Assembly: GCA_017531225.1 (NCBI GenBank)
Contig: JAFXLL010000012.1
Coordinates: 248,001-312,000 of the forward strand
Source of the DNA: Bacteroidales bacterium
GTDB taxonomy: Bacteria; Bacteroidota; Bacteroidia; Bacteroidales; F082
Direction: 5' to 3'
Length of the DNA stretch: 64,000 nucleotides
Position 1 is the stretch's first letter, and each line of letters opens with the position of its first letter. Below, one piece after another: positions 29,157-39,389 of the stretch. A program made the translations under genes and the position numbers. Under the pieces are notes generated by a model, which saw only the letters and a program-made list of their open reading frames with translations, had not been told where the DNA came from and ran no database searches.

Positions 29157-31079
29157 ATGAAAACCCGTTTGATTCTGTTGTTTTGGCTGCTTGGGCTGTC
29201 GTGTGGCGTATTTGCCCAGGACACCATCACGCTTAATGCTGTCGATGTCTCCGCTGAGCGTATCAAGGCCGAGACCTTGAATCCATTGATGATGAAGAAG
29301 ATGGATACGCTGGTGCTCCAAGCCAAGAGCACGGCGACCATGTCGGAGTTATTGATTCAGCATAGCCCGGTGTTCATCAAGACCTACGGCCCTGGAGGGA
29401 TCTCCACTGCTTCGTTCCGTGGTACCACGGCAAGCCACACCCTTGTGCTTTGGAATGGATTTCAACTCAACGCGCCGACGTTGGGACAAGTCGATTTCAG
29501 CACTATCCCCGTGTTCTTGGTGGACGACATCGACCTGAAGTGGGGTAGTGGCACCTCCAACAACAGCGGCGGTTTGGGTGGCGCCGTCAACATTGACAAC
29601 AAGACCACTTTTGGCAAGGGCTTGATCTTGGATTTAAAGCAGACATACGGCAGCTTTAACACTTGGGGAAGCTTTGTCACGGCTGGCTATAGCGGCAAAA
29701 AGGTCTCGTTTAGGTTGAAGGCTTACCGCAACTCGTCCGACAACGACTTCATGTATTACAACCATGCGATTCTCAATCCGGATGAGCGATGGATGCGACA
29801 AACCAATGCCGAATACGTGGATTACGGCTTCATGCCTGAGATCAGTGTGATGCTCGGGAAAGGTATTCTGTCGTTCTCTTCATGGAACCAGTGGAACAAT
29901 CGCAACCTGCCACCTATCATGACCAATGTCAGCAACATTAATACAGAAGAGTGGACTGAGGATCGTTTCTCAAGGAATTTCTTGAGCTACAGACTCTTCT
30001 GGGATGGTGGTAAATTGCAGTTGAAGTCTGGCGCCTTCTTCGAGTACCAACATTATTATCTGAAGACCCATCCGCTGAACATGCCCCATATTGACGTTAC
30101 CTCGATCAACTCCATCAACAATGCCATGGTGCTGCATCAGATTGCTGACGTGGAACAACACCTTTTCGCCACTTGGAAGCTGAAAGCCAAGGTGCAGTGG
30201 GATAGGGAACAGGTCAACTCCAACAATTATGAGGATACGAAACACCGTAATACGGTTTCCATCTATTCCGCTGTGGAGGGAAATCCTTTTGAGAAGGCCG
30301 ACTTGAGCCTTACAGCCCGTTACGATATTGTCGACGGCAAGTCGATGGGCGTGTTTCCCACGGCGACGTTTTCCTATCATTTTTTGGATTATTATGTGAC
30401 GTCATTGGGATACAGCCATAACTATCGAAATCCTACTTTGAATGACCTGTATTGGTATCCCGGAGGCAATCCAGATTTGTTGCCTGAGAACGGACACACC
30501 ATTGATTGGGCACTCAGCTTTAACCTAAAAAAGGATGACTATAGACTTGATATCCGTACAGGTGCATACGCCTCGTTGGTGAGAAACTGGATTCAATGGG
30601 TGCCGACGTCTTACCGCTATTGGGTGCCTGAAAACGTGGCAAGGGTCTTCGCCCGTGGCATAGAAAGCCATATTGATTTTGGCTATACGTACAACAACTG
30701 GAAACTGAACGTCTCAGGTAATTATGTCTTCACTTACACGACAGATATCAGTGAAAAAGCCAAGCAGTACGGCATTCTTGGCAAGCAATTGATCTATATT
30801 CCTCGGCATCATGGCAACCTGTTTGTGAACCTCCGTTGGAAGAGTTGGGACGTGCGCTACATTGTGGAGGTTACGGGCTATCGCAATACCTCGTATGCCA
30901 ATTCCACCAAATTCGATTTGCCGCCATACGTGTTGCATCATGTGGCAGTAGGTAAGGATTGGCACCGGTTCCGCGTCGAGTTGCGCTGTAATAACTTCAC
31001 CAATGTGGATTACCAAAACGTGCTCTGGCGTGCTATGCCGGGCAGGAGTTTTGAGGTGATGCTGAATTACAAATATTAG
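29157..31079 (+). CDS. TonB-dependent outer-membrane receptor (BtuB-like size)
   Basis: The 640-residue protein has a signal peptide ([20 protein letters not shown]), a plug domain ([20 protein letters not shown] near residue 85, GLGGAVNID near 140) and a long beta-barrel ending in the aromatic EVMLNYKY. It lacks the N-terminal carboxypeptidase-like domain and SusD partner of glycan receptors, so a small ligand such as a cofactor or metal chelate is likelier. No cobalamin riboswitch was seen upstream. The ligand cannot be named. Confidence 0.9.
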   Translation: MKTRLILLFWLLGLSCGVFAQDTITLNAVDVSAERIKAETLNPLMMKKMDTLVLQAKSTATMSELLIQHSPVFIKTYGPGGISTASFRGTTASHTLVLWNGFQLNAPTLGQVDFSTIPVFLVDDIDLKWGSGTSNNSGGLGGAVNIDNKTTFGKGLILDLKQTYGSFNTWGSFVTAGYSGKKVSFRLKAYRNSSDNDFMYYNHAILNPDERWMRQTNAEYVDYGFMPEISVMLGKGILSFSSWNQWNNRNLPPIMTNVSNINTEEWTEDRFSRNFLSYRLFWDGGKLQLKSGAFFEYQHYYLKTHPLNMPHIDVTSINSINNAMVLHQIADVEQHLFATWKLKAKVQWDREQVNSNNYEDTKHRNTVSIYSAVEGNPFEKADLSLTARYDIVDGKSMGVFPTATFSYHFLDYYVTSLGYSHNYRNPTLNDLYWYPGGNPDLLPENGHTIDWALSFNLKKDDYRLDIRTGAYASLVRNWIQWVPTSYRYWVPENVARVFARGIESHIDFGYTYNNWKLNVSGNYVFTYTTDISEKAKQYGILGKQLIYIPRHHGNLFVNLRWKSWDVRYIVEVTGYRNTSYANSTKFDLPPYVLHHVAVGKDWHRFRVELRCNNFTNVDYQNVLWRAMPGRSFEVMLNYKY

Positions 31080-31090
31080 TTTATTTTTTA

Positions 31091-31099
31091 TATCTTTGC
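31091..31099 (+). promoter_or_regulatory. -7 box of the ahcY operon
   Basis: TATCTTTGC is a perfect TAnnTTTGC match, 21 bases before the ATG at 31121. Confidence 0.65.
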
Positions 31100-31120
31100 A
31101 GGCGATTAAAAACAAGCAAA

Positions 31121-32551
31121 ATGAACGAAAAACTGTTGAATAAAGACCTCCAGTATTTAGTGGCTGACATCAACTTGGCCGACTGGGGAAGAAAAGAGAT
31201 TGAAGTTTCAGAACACGAGATGCCAGGCCTTATGGCACTGCGTAAGAAATATGGCGATTCCAAGCCGCTGAAAGGCGCTAAGATCATGGGTTCGCTCCAC
31301 ATGACCATCCAAACAGCTTGCCTTATTGAGACCCTTGTGAAGTTGGGCGCTTCAGTGCGGTGGTGCAGCTGCAACATCTATTCCACTCAGGATCATGCTG
31401 CCGCAGCTATCGCTGAAACAGGTACCTCAGTCTTTGCTTGGAAAGGAGAGACCCTTGAGGATTACTGGTGGTGCACCAAACGCGCCATCACTTTCCCTGA
31501 CGGTACAGGTCCGGATTTGATCGTGGATGATGGTGGTGATGCCACCTTGCTCATCCATAAAGGCTATGCCTGCGAGAATGATCCTAAGCTGTTGGACACC
31601 CCTTGCGGTAGCGAGGAAGAGAAAGCCCTGATGAGCGTTATCAAAGCCACCTACAAGGAGAATCCAAAATTCTGGCATACCGTTGTGGCTGGTTGGAAAG
31701 GCGTCTCTGAAGAGACCACCACTGGTGTTCACCGTCTCTATCAAATGCAGGAACGTGGCGAGTTGCTGGTTCCCGCCATCAACGTGAACGACTCAGTCAC
31801 CAAGTCGAAGTTTGACAACCTCTACGGCTGCCGCGAATCGTTGGCCGATGGCATCAAGCGTGCCACCGACGTGATGATCGCTGGTAAGGTCGTTGTGGTG
31901 TGCGGCTATGGTGAAGTGGGTAAAGGCTGCTCACACTCCATGAAGAGCTACGGTGCCCGTGTTCTCGTCACTGAAATCGACCCAATTTGCGCCCTGCAAG
32001 CTGCCATGGAAGGCTTCGAAGTCACCACGATGGACGAAGCTGTGAAGGAAGGCAATATCTTCGTGACCACCACTGGTAACTGCGATGTGATCACGCTTGA
32101 GCATATCCTGAAGATGAAAGATCAGGCCATCGTGTGCAACATCGGTCACTTCGACAATGAAATCCAGGTGGATCGTTTGGAACGCGCTGAGGAATTGAAA
32201 GAAAAGATCAACATCAAGCCACAGGTCGACAAATACGTGTTTGAAGATGGTCACTGCATCTTCTTGCTGGCATCAGGCCGTTTGGTCAACTTGGGTTGCG
32301 CCACGGGTCACGCCAGCTTCGTGATGAGCAACTCGTTCACCAACCAGACCTTGGCTCAGATGGACCTCTGGGAGAAACGCGACCAATATAAAGTGGGCGT
32401 GTACTGCTTGCCCAAGTACCTCGACGAGGAAGTGGCCCGCCTGCATCTCGAGAAGATCGGCGTGAAGCTCACCAAGCTCACACAGAAACAGGCCGATTAC
32501 ATCGGTGTTCCTGTAGAAGGTCCTTATAAATCAGATATTTACCGCTACTAA
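31121..32551 (+). CDS. ahcY: Adenosylhomocysteinase
   Basis: The 476-residue enzyme cleaves S-adenosylhomocysteine to adenosine and homocysteine, recycling the product of methylation reactions. The substrate signature [10 protein letters not shown] lies near residue 87, and the NAD-binding loop [20 protein letters not shown] near residue 260. The C-terminal [12 protein letters not shown] is the typical ending, with Lys and Tyr contacting NAD of a neighbour subunit. It opens an operon with a glycosyltransferase (1-base gap), purD, a membrane protein and rnhB. Confidence 0.96.
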   Translation: MNEKLLNKDLQYLVADINLADWGRKEIEVSEHEMPGLMALRKKYGDSKPLKGAKIMGSLHMTIQTACLIETLVKLGASVRWCSCNIYSTQDHAAAAIAETGTSVFAWKGETLEDYWWCTKRAITFPDGTGPDLIVDDGGDATLLIHKGYACENDPKLLDTPCGSEEEKALMSVIKATYKENPKFWHTVVAGWKGVSEETTTGVHRLYQMQERGELLVPAINVNDSVTKSKFDNLYGCRESLADGIKRATDVMIAGKVVVVCGYGEVGKGCSHSMKSYGARVLVTEIDPICALQAAMEGFEVTTMDEAVKEGNIFVTTTGNCDVITLEHILKMKDQAIVCNIGHFDNEIQVDRLERAEELKEKINIKPQVDKYVFEDGHCIFLLASGRLVNLGCATGHASFVMSNSFTNQTLAQMDLWEKRDQYKVGVYCLPKYLDEEVARLHLEKIGVKLTKLTQKQADYIGVPVEGPYKSDIYRY

Positions 32552-32552
32552 G

Positions 32553-33671
32553 ATGCGGATCGCCGTCAATACTCGGTTACTGCTGAAAGGCAAGCTTGAA
32601 GGCATCGGTTGGGTGGCTTTCGAGACCCTGAAAAGGATCGTGCTCGCTCATCCCGAGGTGGAGTTTTACTTCATCTTCGACCGTAAGCCGGACACGACGT
32701 TTCTCATTGCCGATAACGTGAAGCCGGTGGTGCTGTTCCCTCAGGCACGGCATCCCTTCCTGTTCATCTGGTTTTTCGAGCTGTCAATCCCGCTTTTTTT
32801 AAGGCGTATTAAGGCCGACTTGTTCTATTCGCCTGACGGCTATCTGAGTCTATGCTCAAAGGTGCCACAAGTGGTGGAGTTCCACGACCTGAACTTTGAG
32901 CATTTCCCTGGCGATATGCCTAAGATCCATCTTTGGCACTATAAGAAGTTCTTCCCGAAGTTTGCCCGCAAGGCTAAACGCATCGTGACGGTTTCGGAGT
33001 TCTCCAAACAGGATATTGTGGATTGCTATCAGGTGAATCCCGATAAAATCGATGTGGCATACAACGGTGTGAATGAGATCTTCAAGCCACTTTCAGAGGC
33101 TGAACAAAAGATCGTGCGAGCCCATTATAGTTTTGGCCATCCATACTTTATGTTTGTGGGTTCGCTGCATCCACGTAAGAACCTTGCCAGATTGTTTACA
33201 GCATTCGACAAGTTCAAAAAACGTAGCCAGAACGATGTGAAGTTGGTAATCGTAGGGGAGAAGCGCTGGTGGACGGAACCCATCCAGCGGGCTTACGATG
33301 CCATGAGTTGCAAGGAAGACGTGGTGTTTGCAGGTCGCCTGAGTGCAGAAGATTTGCATCGAGTGACGGCTGCCGCATTGGCGTCAGTATACGTCTCCTA
33401 TTTCGAGGGCTTTGGCATTCCGATCCTGGAGGCTTTCAAATGCGATACTCCAGTGATCACTTCAAACGTGACCTCTATGCCTGAGGTGGCTCAGGATGCC
33501 GCATTGCTTGTGGATCCCTTCAACGAGGATGACATTGCCGACGCGATGGTCAAAGTATTGGATGAAGATGTACGAAAAACGCTGGTTGAGAAAGGCCGCA
33601 AACGTGCTGAGGACTTCTCGTGGAATCAAGCGGCAGAGGTAATTTGGAATAGTTTAATGAAATCGATATAA
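32553..33671 (+). CDS. GT4-family glycosyltransferase
   Basis: The 372-residue protein has the GT-B fold features of family GT4: an N-terminal domain with VPQVVEFHDLNFEHFPGDMP, the RIVTVSEFSKQDI element, and the nucleotide-sugar domain FVGSLHPRKNLARL near residue 205 and SYFEGFGIPILEAFKCDTP near residue 280, containing the E-x7-E motif. Donor and acceptor are unknown; it may act on a surface glycan. It follows ahcY by one base and its stop overlaps the purD start (TAATG). Confidence 0.9.
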   Translation: MRIAVNTRLLLKGKLEGIGWVAFETLKRIVLAHPEVEFYFIFDRKPDTTFLIADNVKPVVLFPQARHPFLFIWFFELSIPLFLRRIKADLFYSPDGYLSLCSKVPQVVEFHDLNFEHFPGDMPKIHLWHYKKFFPKFARKAKRIVTVSEFSKQDIVDCYQVNPDKIDVAYNGVNEIFKPLSEAEQKIVRAHYSFGHPYFMFVGSLHPRKNLARLFTAFDKFKKRSQNDVKLVIVGEKRWWTEPIQRAYDAMSCKEDVVFAGRLSAEDLHRVTAAALASVYVSYFEGFGIPILEAFKCDTPVITSNVTSMPEVAQDAALLVDPFNEDDIADAMVKVLDEDVRKTLVEKGRKRAEDFSWNQAAEVIWNSLMKSI

Positions 33672-35032
33672 TGGAAAACATCATCATGTATCCGGCAGAC
33701 AACACCAAGGAGGCTGTCGATTATAAAGCAGTTCAAGGCCAACATGTAACGGCTGTGGTCAGAAATATCTTAGTGCTTGGCTCAGGTGGCCGCGAACATG
33801 CGTTGGCATGGAAGCTGGCGCAAGGCGAAGGCGCTAAGGTGTTCATTGCCCCAGGCAATGCCGGAACTGCTGAGGTGGGTACCAATGTGAATATTAAAGT
33901 CGGGGACTTCGAAGGCATCAAGCAGTTCTGCCTGACCAACGGCATCACCTTGGTGGTGGTGGGTCCTGAACAACCGCTGGTGGACGGCATTGTCGACTAT
34001 TTCAAGGCTGATGAACAGTTGAGAGCCATTCGCATCATCGGTCCCGACGAAAGAGGCGCCCAGCTCGAAGGCAGCAAGGCTTTCGCCAAGGAGTTCATGG
34101 CCAACAACGGCATCCCGACGGCACGTTGCCTGACGGTCAACAAGGCCAACTTGAACGACGGCGTGGCTTTCCTGAAATCATTGAAAGCCCCATACGTGCT
34201 GAAGGCTGATGGCTTGGCTGCTGGCAAAGGCGTTTTGATTTTGGATTCGCTGGATGAAGCCATCGACGAGCTTGGCAACATGCTCGGCGGCAAGTTTGGT
34301 GACGCTTCGGCTACCGTGGTCATCGAGGAGTTCCTGAGCGGCATTGAGTGCTCTGTGTTTGTTCTTACTGACGGTGAGCATTACGTGCTGTTACCCGAAG
34401 CCAAGGACTACAAACGCATTGGCGACGGCGATAAGGGCCTCAATACCGGAGGCATGGGTGCTGTTTCACCTGTTCCGTTCTGCTCGCCCGAGTTCCTGCA
34501 GAAGGTGGAGGACCGCATCGTGAAGCCAACACTGAATGGGCTGAAAAAAGAGAAGATTGATTATAAAGGCTTTATCTTCCTTGGCTTGATGAATTGCGGC
34601 GGCGATCCATACGTGATTGAATATAACGTCCGCATGGGCGATCCTGAGACCGAGGCCGTGATGACCCGTATTGAAGGCGATTTCGCTGATTTGCTTTATG
34701 CCTGTGCTGATGGATGCATTGACAAGGTGCATTACGCCAAGAGCGCCAAGACTGCCGTCACGGTGATGCTGGTCTCAGGCGGTTATCCCGAGGCTTATCA
34801 GAAGGGCAAGGTGATGACGGGTATGGATCAACTGAAGGATTGTGTGGCGTTCCACGCAGGTACAGGCTTCAATGCGGATGGTCAGGTGATTACCGCTGGC
34901 GGTCGCGTGATTGCTGTCACTGCACATGGCAATAGCATCATGGAAGCCCGCGAAAAGGCTTACCAAAATGTGGAAAAGATCAAATTCGAAGGTGAGAACC
35001 ACCGTCACGATATCGGCTTAGACTTGGTTTAA
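33671..35032 (+). CDS. purD: Phosphoribosylamine-glycine ligase
   Basis: PurD joins glycine to phosphoribosylamine with ATP in purine synthesis. The 453 residues show the start of the fold (VLGSGGREHALAWKLA), the ATP-grasp loop PYVLKADGLAAGKGVLILDS near residue 180 and the GxGDPET-type motif VRMGDPETEAVM near residue 320. Relatives usually begin close to the VLGSGGREHA motif, so this protein carries about 30 extra N-terminal residues (MENIIMYPADNTKEAVDYKA). The ATG at 33671 overlaps the previous stop, which favours it, but the in-frame GTG just before VRNILVLGSGG cannot be excluded. Confidence 0.95.
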   Translation: MENIIMYPADNTKEAVDYKAVQGQHVTAVVRNILVLGSGGREHALAWKLAQGEGAKVFIAPGNAGTAEVGTNVNIKVGDFEGIKQFCLTNGITLVVVGPEQPLVDGIVDYFKADEQLRAIRIIGPDERGAQLEGSKAFAKEFMANNGIPTARCLTVNKANLNDGVAFLKSLKAPYVLKADGLAAGKGVLILDSLDEAIDELGNMLGGKFGDASATVVIEEFLSGIECSVFVLTDGEHYVLLPEAKDYKRIGDGDKGLNTGGMGAVSPVPFCSPEFLQKVEDRIVKPTLNGLKKEKIDYKGFIFLGLMNCGGDPYVIEYNVRMGDPETEAVMTRIEGDFADLLYACADGCIDKVHYAKSAKTAVTVMLVSGGYPEAYQKGKVMTGMDQLKDCVAFHAGTGFNADGQVITAGGRVIAVTAHGNSIMEAREKAYQNVEKIKFEGENHRHDIGLDLV

Positions 35033-36015
35033 TGATTAAGTTTTTCAGAAATAGTTACCTCGTCCAGTATGTGACCATCGCGTTGCTACTCATCGCCTTG
35101 TGGATTCCATCGTTCATCACGGGCAATGTGGATACGGCATGGCGCAGTCCAGTGACGCCGCTTTATAACATAGTGGCCAATCTCTTTGACTTCTGGCCGC
35201 CCGCCATGTTGATCTTTGCAATGGTCCTGATGGGCTTCGAAACCTTGTTTTTCAACTCCATCTTGGTTTCGAACCAAGTCATCGGTAGGGTGAATACCTT
35301 GGGCGCCGTGACATTTCTGTTGATGATGAACTTGGTGCCGGCGCAGACCACTTTTTACCCATTTTTGCTATCGTCGGTGTTTCTGCTGATGCTTGTTCAC
35401 ACGATGTTTGCCATCTATCAAACGCCTCGTCCGGAGCTGTATCTGTTCAATGGAGGACTTTTCCTCTCGTTGGCCACCATGTGTTGGTTCCCTACCTTGC
35501 TGCTAGCTCTTTGGTGCGTCGTTGCGTTGAGCATCGTACATAAGAGTGTGATCAGGCTTCACCTGATACCTTTCATCGGCCTATTTTTCCCATATTTTGT
35601 CTATTTCTTCATCCATTTCCTGAAAGGGGATCTGCTTACGGTATGGCAGGCATACGCCGACTTTTTCAATGGTTTCCACCTTACGATTCAAGGCTTCAGC
35701 TGGCTGAAGGTTGGGTTGATGGCCTTTATGCTGCTGACGTTGTTCATCCCGATGGTGATGCCGCAAATCTATAGCTTGGAAAAGACAATCGCCGTACGTA
35801 CCAAGATCGCCATGTCCTATAATCTGATGCTGGGTGGCATTTTGATGCTGTTTTTCGAGGGCGATCCGATGCAGTCAGGCGTGCTCTTCTTGGCTTTAAG
35901 CATCCTTTTCTCCTATTACATGGCATGGCTTGAGCGTTTGAAATGGGCTAACATCACCTTTGTCGTCTTGATGTTATTGGCGTTGGCAACGCATTACGTT
36001 CCTTTGTTTGTTTGA
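35032..36015 (+). CDS. Multi-pass membrane protein (DUF6427-like)
   Basis: A 327-residue integral membrane protein with about nine to ten hydrophobic segments (for example [53 protein letters not shown]). The conserved-looking loop [17 protein letters not shown] follows the first segment. It resembles Bacteroidota proteins labelled DUF6427, with no known function; that family name is from memory and needs a profile search. Start and stop are coupled to neighbours: TAATG overlap with purD and a 2-base gap to rnhB. Confidence 0.75.
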   Translation: MIKFFRNSYLVQYVTIALLLIALWIPSFITGNVDTAWRSPVTPLYNIVANLFDFWPPAMLIFAMVLMGFETLFFNSILVSNQVIGRVNTLGAVTFLLMMNLVPAQTTFYPFLLSSVFLLMLVHTMFAIYQTPRPELYLFNGGLFLSLATMCWFPTLLLALWCVVALSIVHKSVIRLHLIPFIGLFFPYFVYFFIHFLKGDLLTVWQAYADFFNGFHLTIQGFSWLKVGLMAFMLLTLFIPMVMPQIYSLEKTIAVRTKIAMSYNLMLGGILMLFFEGDPMQSGVLFLALSILFSYYMAWLERLKWANITFVVLMLLALATHYVPLFV

Positions 36016-36017
36016 CG

Positions 36018-36614
36018 ATGAATCTCCTGACGCATTATTCCGATTTGATTGAGGCGGGCTGCGACGAGGCTGGGCGAGGCTGTTTGGCTGGTCCTGTGGT
36101 GGCTGGCGCAGTCATCCTGAGGCCGGGAGCCGACTATCCTGATTTGGATGACTCCAAGAAGCTGACCGAGAAGAAGCGCATGGCGTTGCGAGAGGTGATC
36201 ATGAAAGAGGCTTTGGCATACGGCATTGGCATTGTGACGGCTGAGGAGATTGATGAGATTAATATCCTGAACGCTTCGTTTTTGGCGATGCACAGGGCGC
36301 TCGACCAGCTTCAGACGAGACCAGAGTTCCTTTTGATTGACGGCAATAGGTTCAATAAATACCACGATCTGAAACACGTTTGCGTGGTGGGTGGTGATGC
36401 TAAATACCAGCCCATTGCGGCAGCTTCCATTTTGGCCAAGACCACCCGTGACCTCCTGATGGAGGAATACGACGCCAAATACCCGATGTATCATTGGAAA
36501 AAGAACAAGGGCTATCCCACTCCAGAACACAAGCAGGCCATTGCTGAATATGGCATCACCGAATTGCATCGGAAGAGCTTTAATATGGCAATCCAGATGC
36601 GGTTGGAGTTTTAG
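36018..36614 (+). CDS. rnhB: Ribonuclease HII
   Basis: The 198-residue enzyme removes RNA from RNA-DNA hybrids, including single ribonucleotides. The family start [20 protein letters not shown] is present near residue 14 with the catalytic Asp-Glu, followed by [12 protein letters not shown] near 45, LLIDGNRF near 105 and [12 protein letters not shown] near 140. Length is normal. ATG 36018 lies 2 bases after the previous stop; an in-frame TTG at 36012 is less likely. It closes the ahcY operon. Confidence 0.95.
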   Translation: MNLLTHYSDLIEAGCDEAGRGCLAGPVVAGAVILRPGADYPDLDDSKKLTEKKRMALREVIMKEALAYGIGIVTAEEIDEINILNASFLAMHRALDQLQTRPEFLLIDGNRFNKYHDLKHVCVVGGDAKYQPIAAASILAKTTRDLLMEEYDAKYPMYHWKKNKGYPTPEHKQAIAEYGITELHRKSFNMAIQMRLEF

Positions 36615-36684
36615 TTTTTTTCGACATCTCCCGATGAGCCAAAATTGTTGATAAAAAACTTCGGGATAATCCCTTTTTTTGTTA

Positions 36685-36693
36685 TATTTTTGC
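36685..36693 (+). promoter_or_regulatory. -7 box immediately before the propeller lipoprotein gene
   Basis: TATTTTTGC ends only 3 bases before the ATG at 36697. The transcript probably begins at or inside the start codon. Confidence 0.6.
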
Positions 36694-36696
36694 GCT

Positions 36697-38907
36697 ATGC
36701 GCAAACGAATCCTTTGGATAGTATTATGGTCTTTTGTGGCACTCCTTTCTTGCTCAAGGGAAGAGGCCTCACTGCTTGATGCGGTGCCGCTCGAGGCGGA
36801 GATCATCGTGGAGTCGGCCGATTCTGCCGTCATCATGATGTTCGATTCCCTGCTGGGCTCGCATGTCGATCAGCAAATGATTGAGAATGGCAAACCCATG
36901 GCTATCGTGATGGCTCCTGTTGAGGACCGCAAGGAGTTCATGCTGGTGAAGAGACCGAATAAAAAGGACGATCAAGCACCGAAGATCTATGATGACGCCG
37001 ACTTCCAACGCCTTCAGAAAACGCTGGGACAAAACGTGAAAGCGCATGTGTACTACAAACATCCCAACGGCTGGGCCATGCTTGATGTGCTACCCGAAGG
37101 CAACGACTTGGTGATGAATGGCTACGCCTTAGCCGGTGACTCTATCTCGGCTTGGCGACCGCTGAAATACCAGCTGCCCGTGAAGAACTCCGTGGTCAAC
37201 ATCTTGCCCTCCGATACGCGTTACATGCACCATCTTGGCATGTCGGACTACGCCTCTTACTGGGAGTCATTCCGCGATGCGGAGAAAGTAGCCGCTTTCA
37301 ACAAGAAATACGGCACCGATGTGGAGAAGAAGCTGTTGGACTACCTCTCCGAAGTCTCCTTCAACAAGTTCGGCAAAGGCCAATCCGACGTTTTTGTGGG
37401 AAGGATGAACGACCCCTCGGCGGTGATCAAGTTCATGGAACGGTTGGCTTCGAAAACGGGCATCGCAGCCACGCAAACCTGCCAGGGTTATTCGCTGTTC
37501 GACTTAGGCAAATGCGGCCTTGTTTCAGATATCTTCGGTGAGGACTTCCGTTCAATGAAGCAGTGCTGCTATGCCATCGTCGACCAATATCTGGTGATGG
37601 CTTCCAACATAGAGACCATCCAAAACGTGATTGCCTGCTACCGTTCGGGACGTACGCTCGATTTGAACGATGACTTCAGAACCTTCCAACAGAAGATGTT
37701 GGAATCGGCCAATATCACTTTTTTTGAGCTTAAGGAAGACCGAAAAGAGGCTTTGCAACTGGCCTCCTCGAAGGATCTGGTTTACGTAAACGTGTGCATG
37801 AGCAAGGCCACTGAGGCGAAGAGTGAAAACAGCGTCCGCTGGAAAGCCAATCTCGACGCACCTCTGAAAGGCAAACCCTATATCGTTGAGGACTACACAT
37901 CGCAAAACAGAAATGTAGTGGTCTTCGACCGTCAAAACACGATGTATCTCATCGATAGCGAAGGTGCCATCTGCTGGAAAAGACAGCTCGACGAGGCGCC
38001 GCTGAGCGAAGTGTTTATGGTCGACAGTCGCAATAACGGCCAGCTACAGTTCCTCTTCAACACAGCGCATACCATTCAACTCATCGACCGTGCTGGCAAC
38101 AACATGCCGGGTTATCCCGTGAGTTTGCCTTTTGAGGCGACGAACGGACTTGCGGCGTTTGATTATAATGGCAACCACGACTATCGCATCCTGCTTTGTG
38201 GTACTGATAGACTGGTGTATAACTATAACATCCAAGGCGTTGAGGTGGAGGGCTGGAACCATCACCGTTCGGAGGATTGGGTGCGTCAGCCGTTGCAACA
38301 CATCAGGGTGGAAGACAAGGATTATCTGATCGTGTCGGATGTCAGCGGTGGCGTCCGCATCCTCGACCGTCAGGGCCGTATCCGCATTCCCCTCTCGTCA
38401 GACATGCAAAAGTCGCCTAAGTCAGACATCTATGAGAATGTCACCAACCGCAGTAAAGGCCTTTTCCTGACATCCGACAAGGAAGGTAAATTGCTGTATG
38501 TGGGAGCCGACGGGGCCTTGAATAGAACCGATTTCGGCAGCTATTCCGACAAACACTTCTTCCTGTACGAAGATTTCGATGGCGATAAGAGTGTTGATTT
38601 TATCTACCTGGATCAAAACGACTTACGAGTTTACAATAAATTCAAGACCGAGCTGTTCTCACATCATTTCGATACGGAAATCGTTACACGTCCGGTGTTT
38701 TTCAAGATTACCCGAAATAAACGACTGCTCGGTATTGTATCGGAGAAAGCCCGTGAGATCTATCTCATCGACCGAAAGGGCAACATGATTGTCAGTTCGG
38801 GTTTGGTGGGCGAAACCCCATTTGCCGTGGGTAGCTTGCATAACGATCAGGAAATCAATCTGGTGACAGGTGTAGGCAACGCTTTGTTCAATTATGTAAT
38901 CTATTGA
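36697..38907 (+). CDS. Large lipoprotein with beta-propeller-like C-terminus
   Basis: The 736-residue protein starts with a lipoprotein signal (MRKRILWIVLWSFVALLSC). Residues 20-370 form a globular domain resembling DUF3352-type regions, with no catalytic motif seen. From about residue 390 to the end there are repeated short beta segments such as NVVVFDRQNTMYLIDSEGAI, HTIQLIDRAGNNMPGYPVS and SGGVRILDRQGRIRIP, which suggest a PQQ/WD-type propeller. It shares an operon with a thioredoxin-like protein (TGATG overlap) and a GH3-beta-lactamase protein, so a role in envelope maintenance is plausible. Confidence 0.75.
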   Translation: MRKRILWIVLWSFVALLSCSREEASLLDAVPLEAEIIVESADSAVIMMFDSLLGSHVDQQMIENGKPMAIVMAPVEDRKEFMLVKRPNKKDDQAPKIYDDADFQRLQKTLGQNVKAHVYYKHPNGWAMLDVLPEGNDLVMNGYALAGDSISAWRPLKYQLPVKNSVVNILPSDTRYMHHLGMSDYASYWESFRDAEKVAAFNKKYGTDVEKKLLDYLSEVSFNKFGKGQSDVFVGRMNDPSAVIKFMERLASKTGIAATQTCQGYSLFDLGKCGLVSDIFGEDFRSMKQCCYAIVDQYLVMASNIETIQNVIACYRSGRTLDLNDDFRTFQQKMLESANITFFELKEDRKEALQLASSKDLVYVNVCMSKATEAKSENSVRWKANLDAPLKGKPYIVEDYTSQNRNVVVFDRQNTMYLIDSEGAICWKRQLDEAPLSEVFMVDSRNNGQLQFLFNTAHTIQLIDRAGNNMPGYPVSLPFEATNGLAAFDYNGNHDYRILLCGTDRLVYNYNIQGVEVEGWNHHRSEDWVRQPLQHIRVEDKDYLIVSDVSGGVRILDRQGRIRIPLSSDMQKSPKSDIYENVTNRSKGLFLTSDKEGKLLYVGADGALNRTDFGSYSDKHFFLYEDFDGDKSVDFIYLDQNDLRVYNKFKTELFSHHFDTEIVTRPVFFKITRNKRLLGIVSEKAREIYLIDRKGNMIVSSGLVGETPFAVGSLHNDQEINLVTGVGNALFNYVIY

Positions 38908-39389
38908 TGATGAAACATAAAGGGATGCTGCTGCTATTGATGATGCTTTTCGTCGCAACGACGATGCCGGCGCAGTATCTCCATCAGCCAGGGGAGAAGG
39001 CCGTTGATTTTGAAGGCATTACCGTTGACGGAAAGCCGTATCACCTGTATGAGTCCCAGGCCGAACGCATCATCGTGTGCTTTTGGTCATACGATTGCGA
39101 CCATTGCCATGACTTCCTGAAGTCGCTCCGTAAGCACGTCGACCTAAAAAACGACTATGAGCTGGTGACGTTTGTCTTGGCCGACGATGCCAAACAGGTG
39201 CGGAAAAAAACACGTTGCATGCGCCTTCCTGGATGGCATTTCTTCGACTCAGAAGGCTGGAATAGTCAGCCTTTTATGGATTATGACGTGAACATCACCC
39301 CGACGGTGGTACTCATCGATAAAGATAAAAACGTTATAGGCGAAGCCTATGATTTTGATGAATTTGAAGCATTGATACATCATGAATAA
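38907..39389 (+). CDS. Secreted thioredoxin-like protein with CDHC motif
   Basis: The 160-residue protein has a signal peptide (MKHKGMLLLLMMLFVATTMP) and a thioredoxin-like fold. The redox motif is unusual: SYDCDHCHDF near residue 66 gives CxxC with Asp-His between, as in DsbA-like or TlpA-like oxidoreductases. ITPTVVLIDKDKNVIGEA near residue 132 carries the cis-Pro. It overlaps the genes on both sides (1 and 8 bases), so translation of the three is coupled. Confidence 0.85.
   Translation: MMKHKGMLLLLMMLFVATTMPAQYLHQPGEKAVDFEGITVDGKPYHLYESQAERIIVCFWSYDCDHCHDFLKSLRKHVDLKNDYELVTFVLADDAKQVRKKTRCMRLPGWHFFDSEGWNSQPFMDYDVNITPTVVLIDKDKNVIGEAYDFDEFEALIHHE

Noticed and set aside
29157-32551. Cobalamin riboswitch ahead of the TonB receptor or ahcY
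   Set aside because: The gaps (17 and 41 bases) are far too short and no B12-box-like sequence is present.
35994-36836. A 280-codon open frame on the minus strand
   Set aside because: It is the shadow of rnhB and of the following lipoprotein gene and would cover their promoter.
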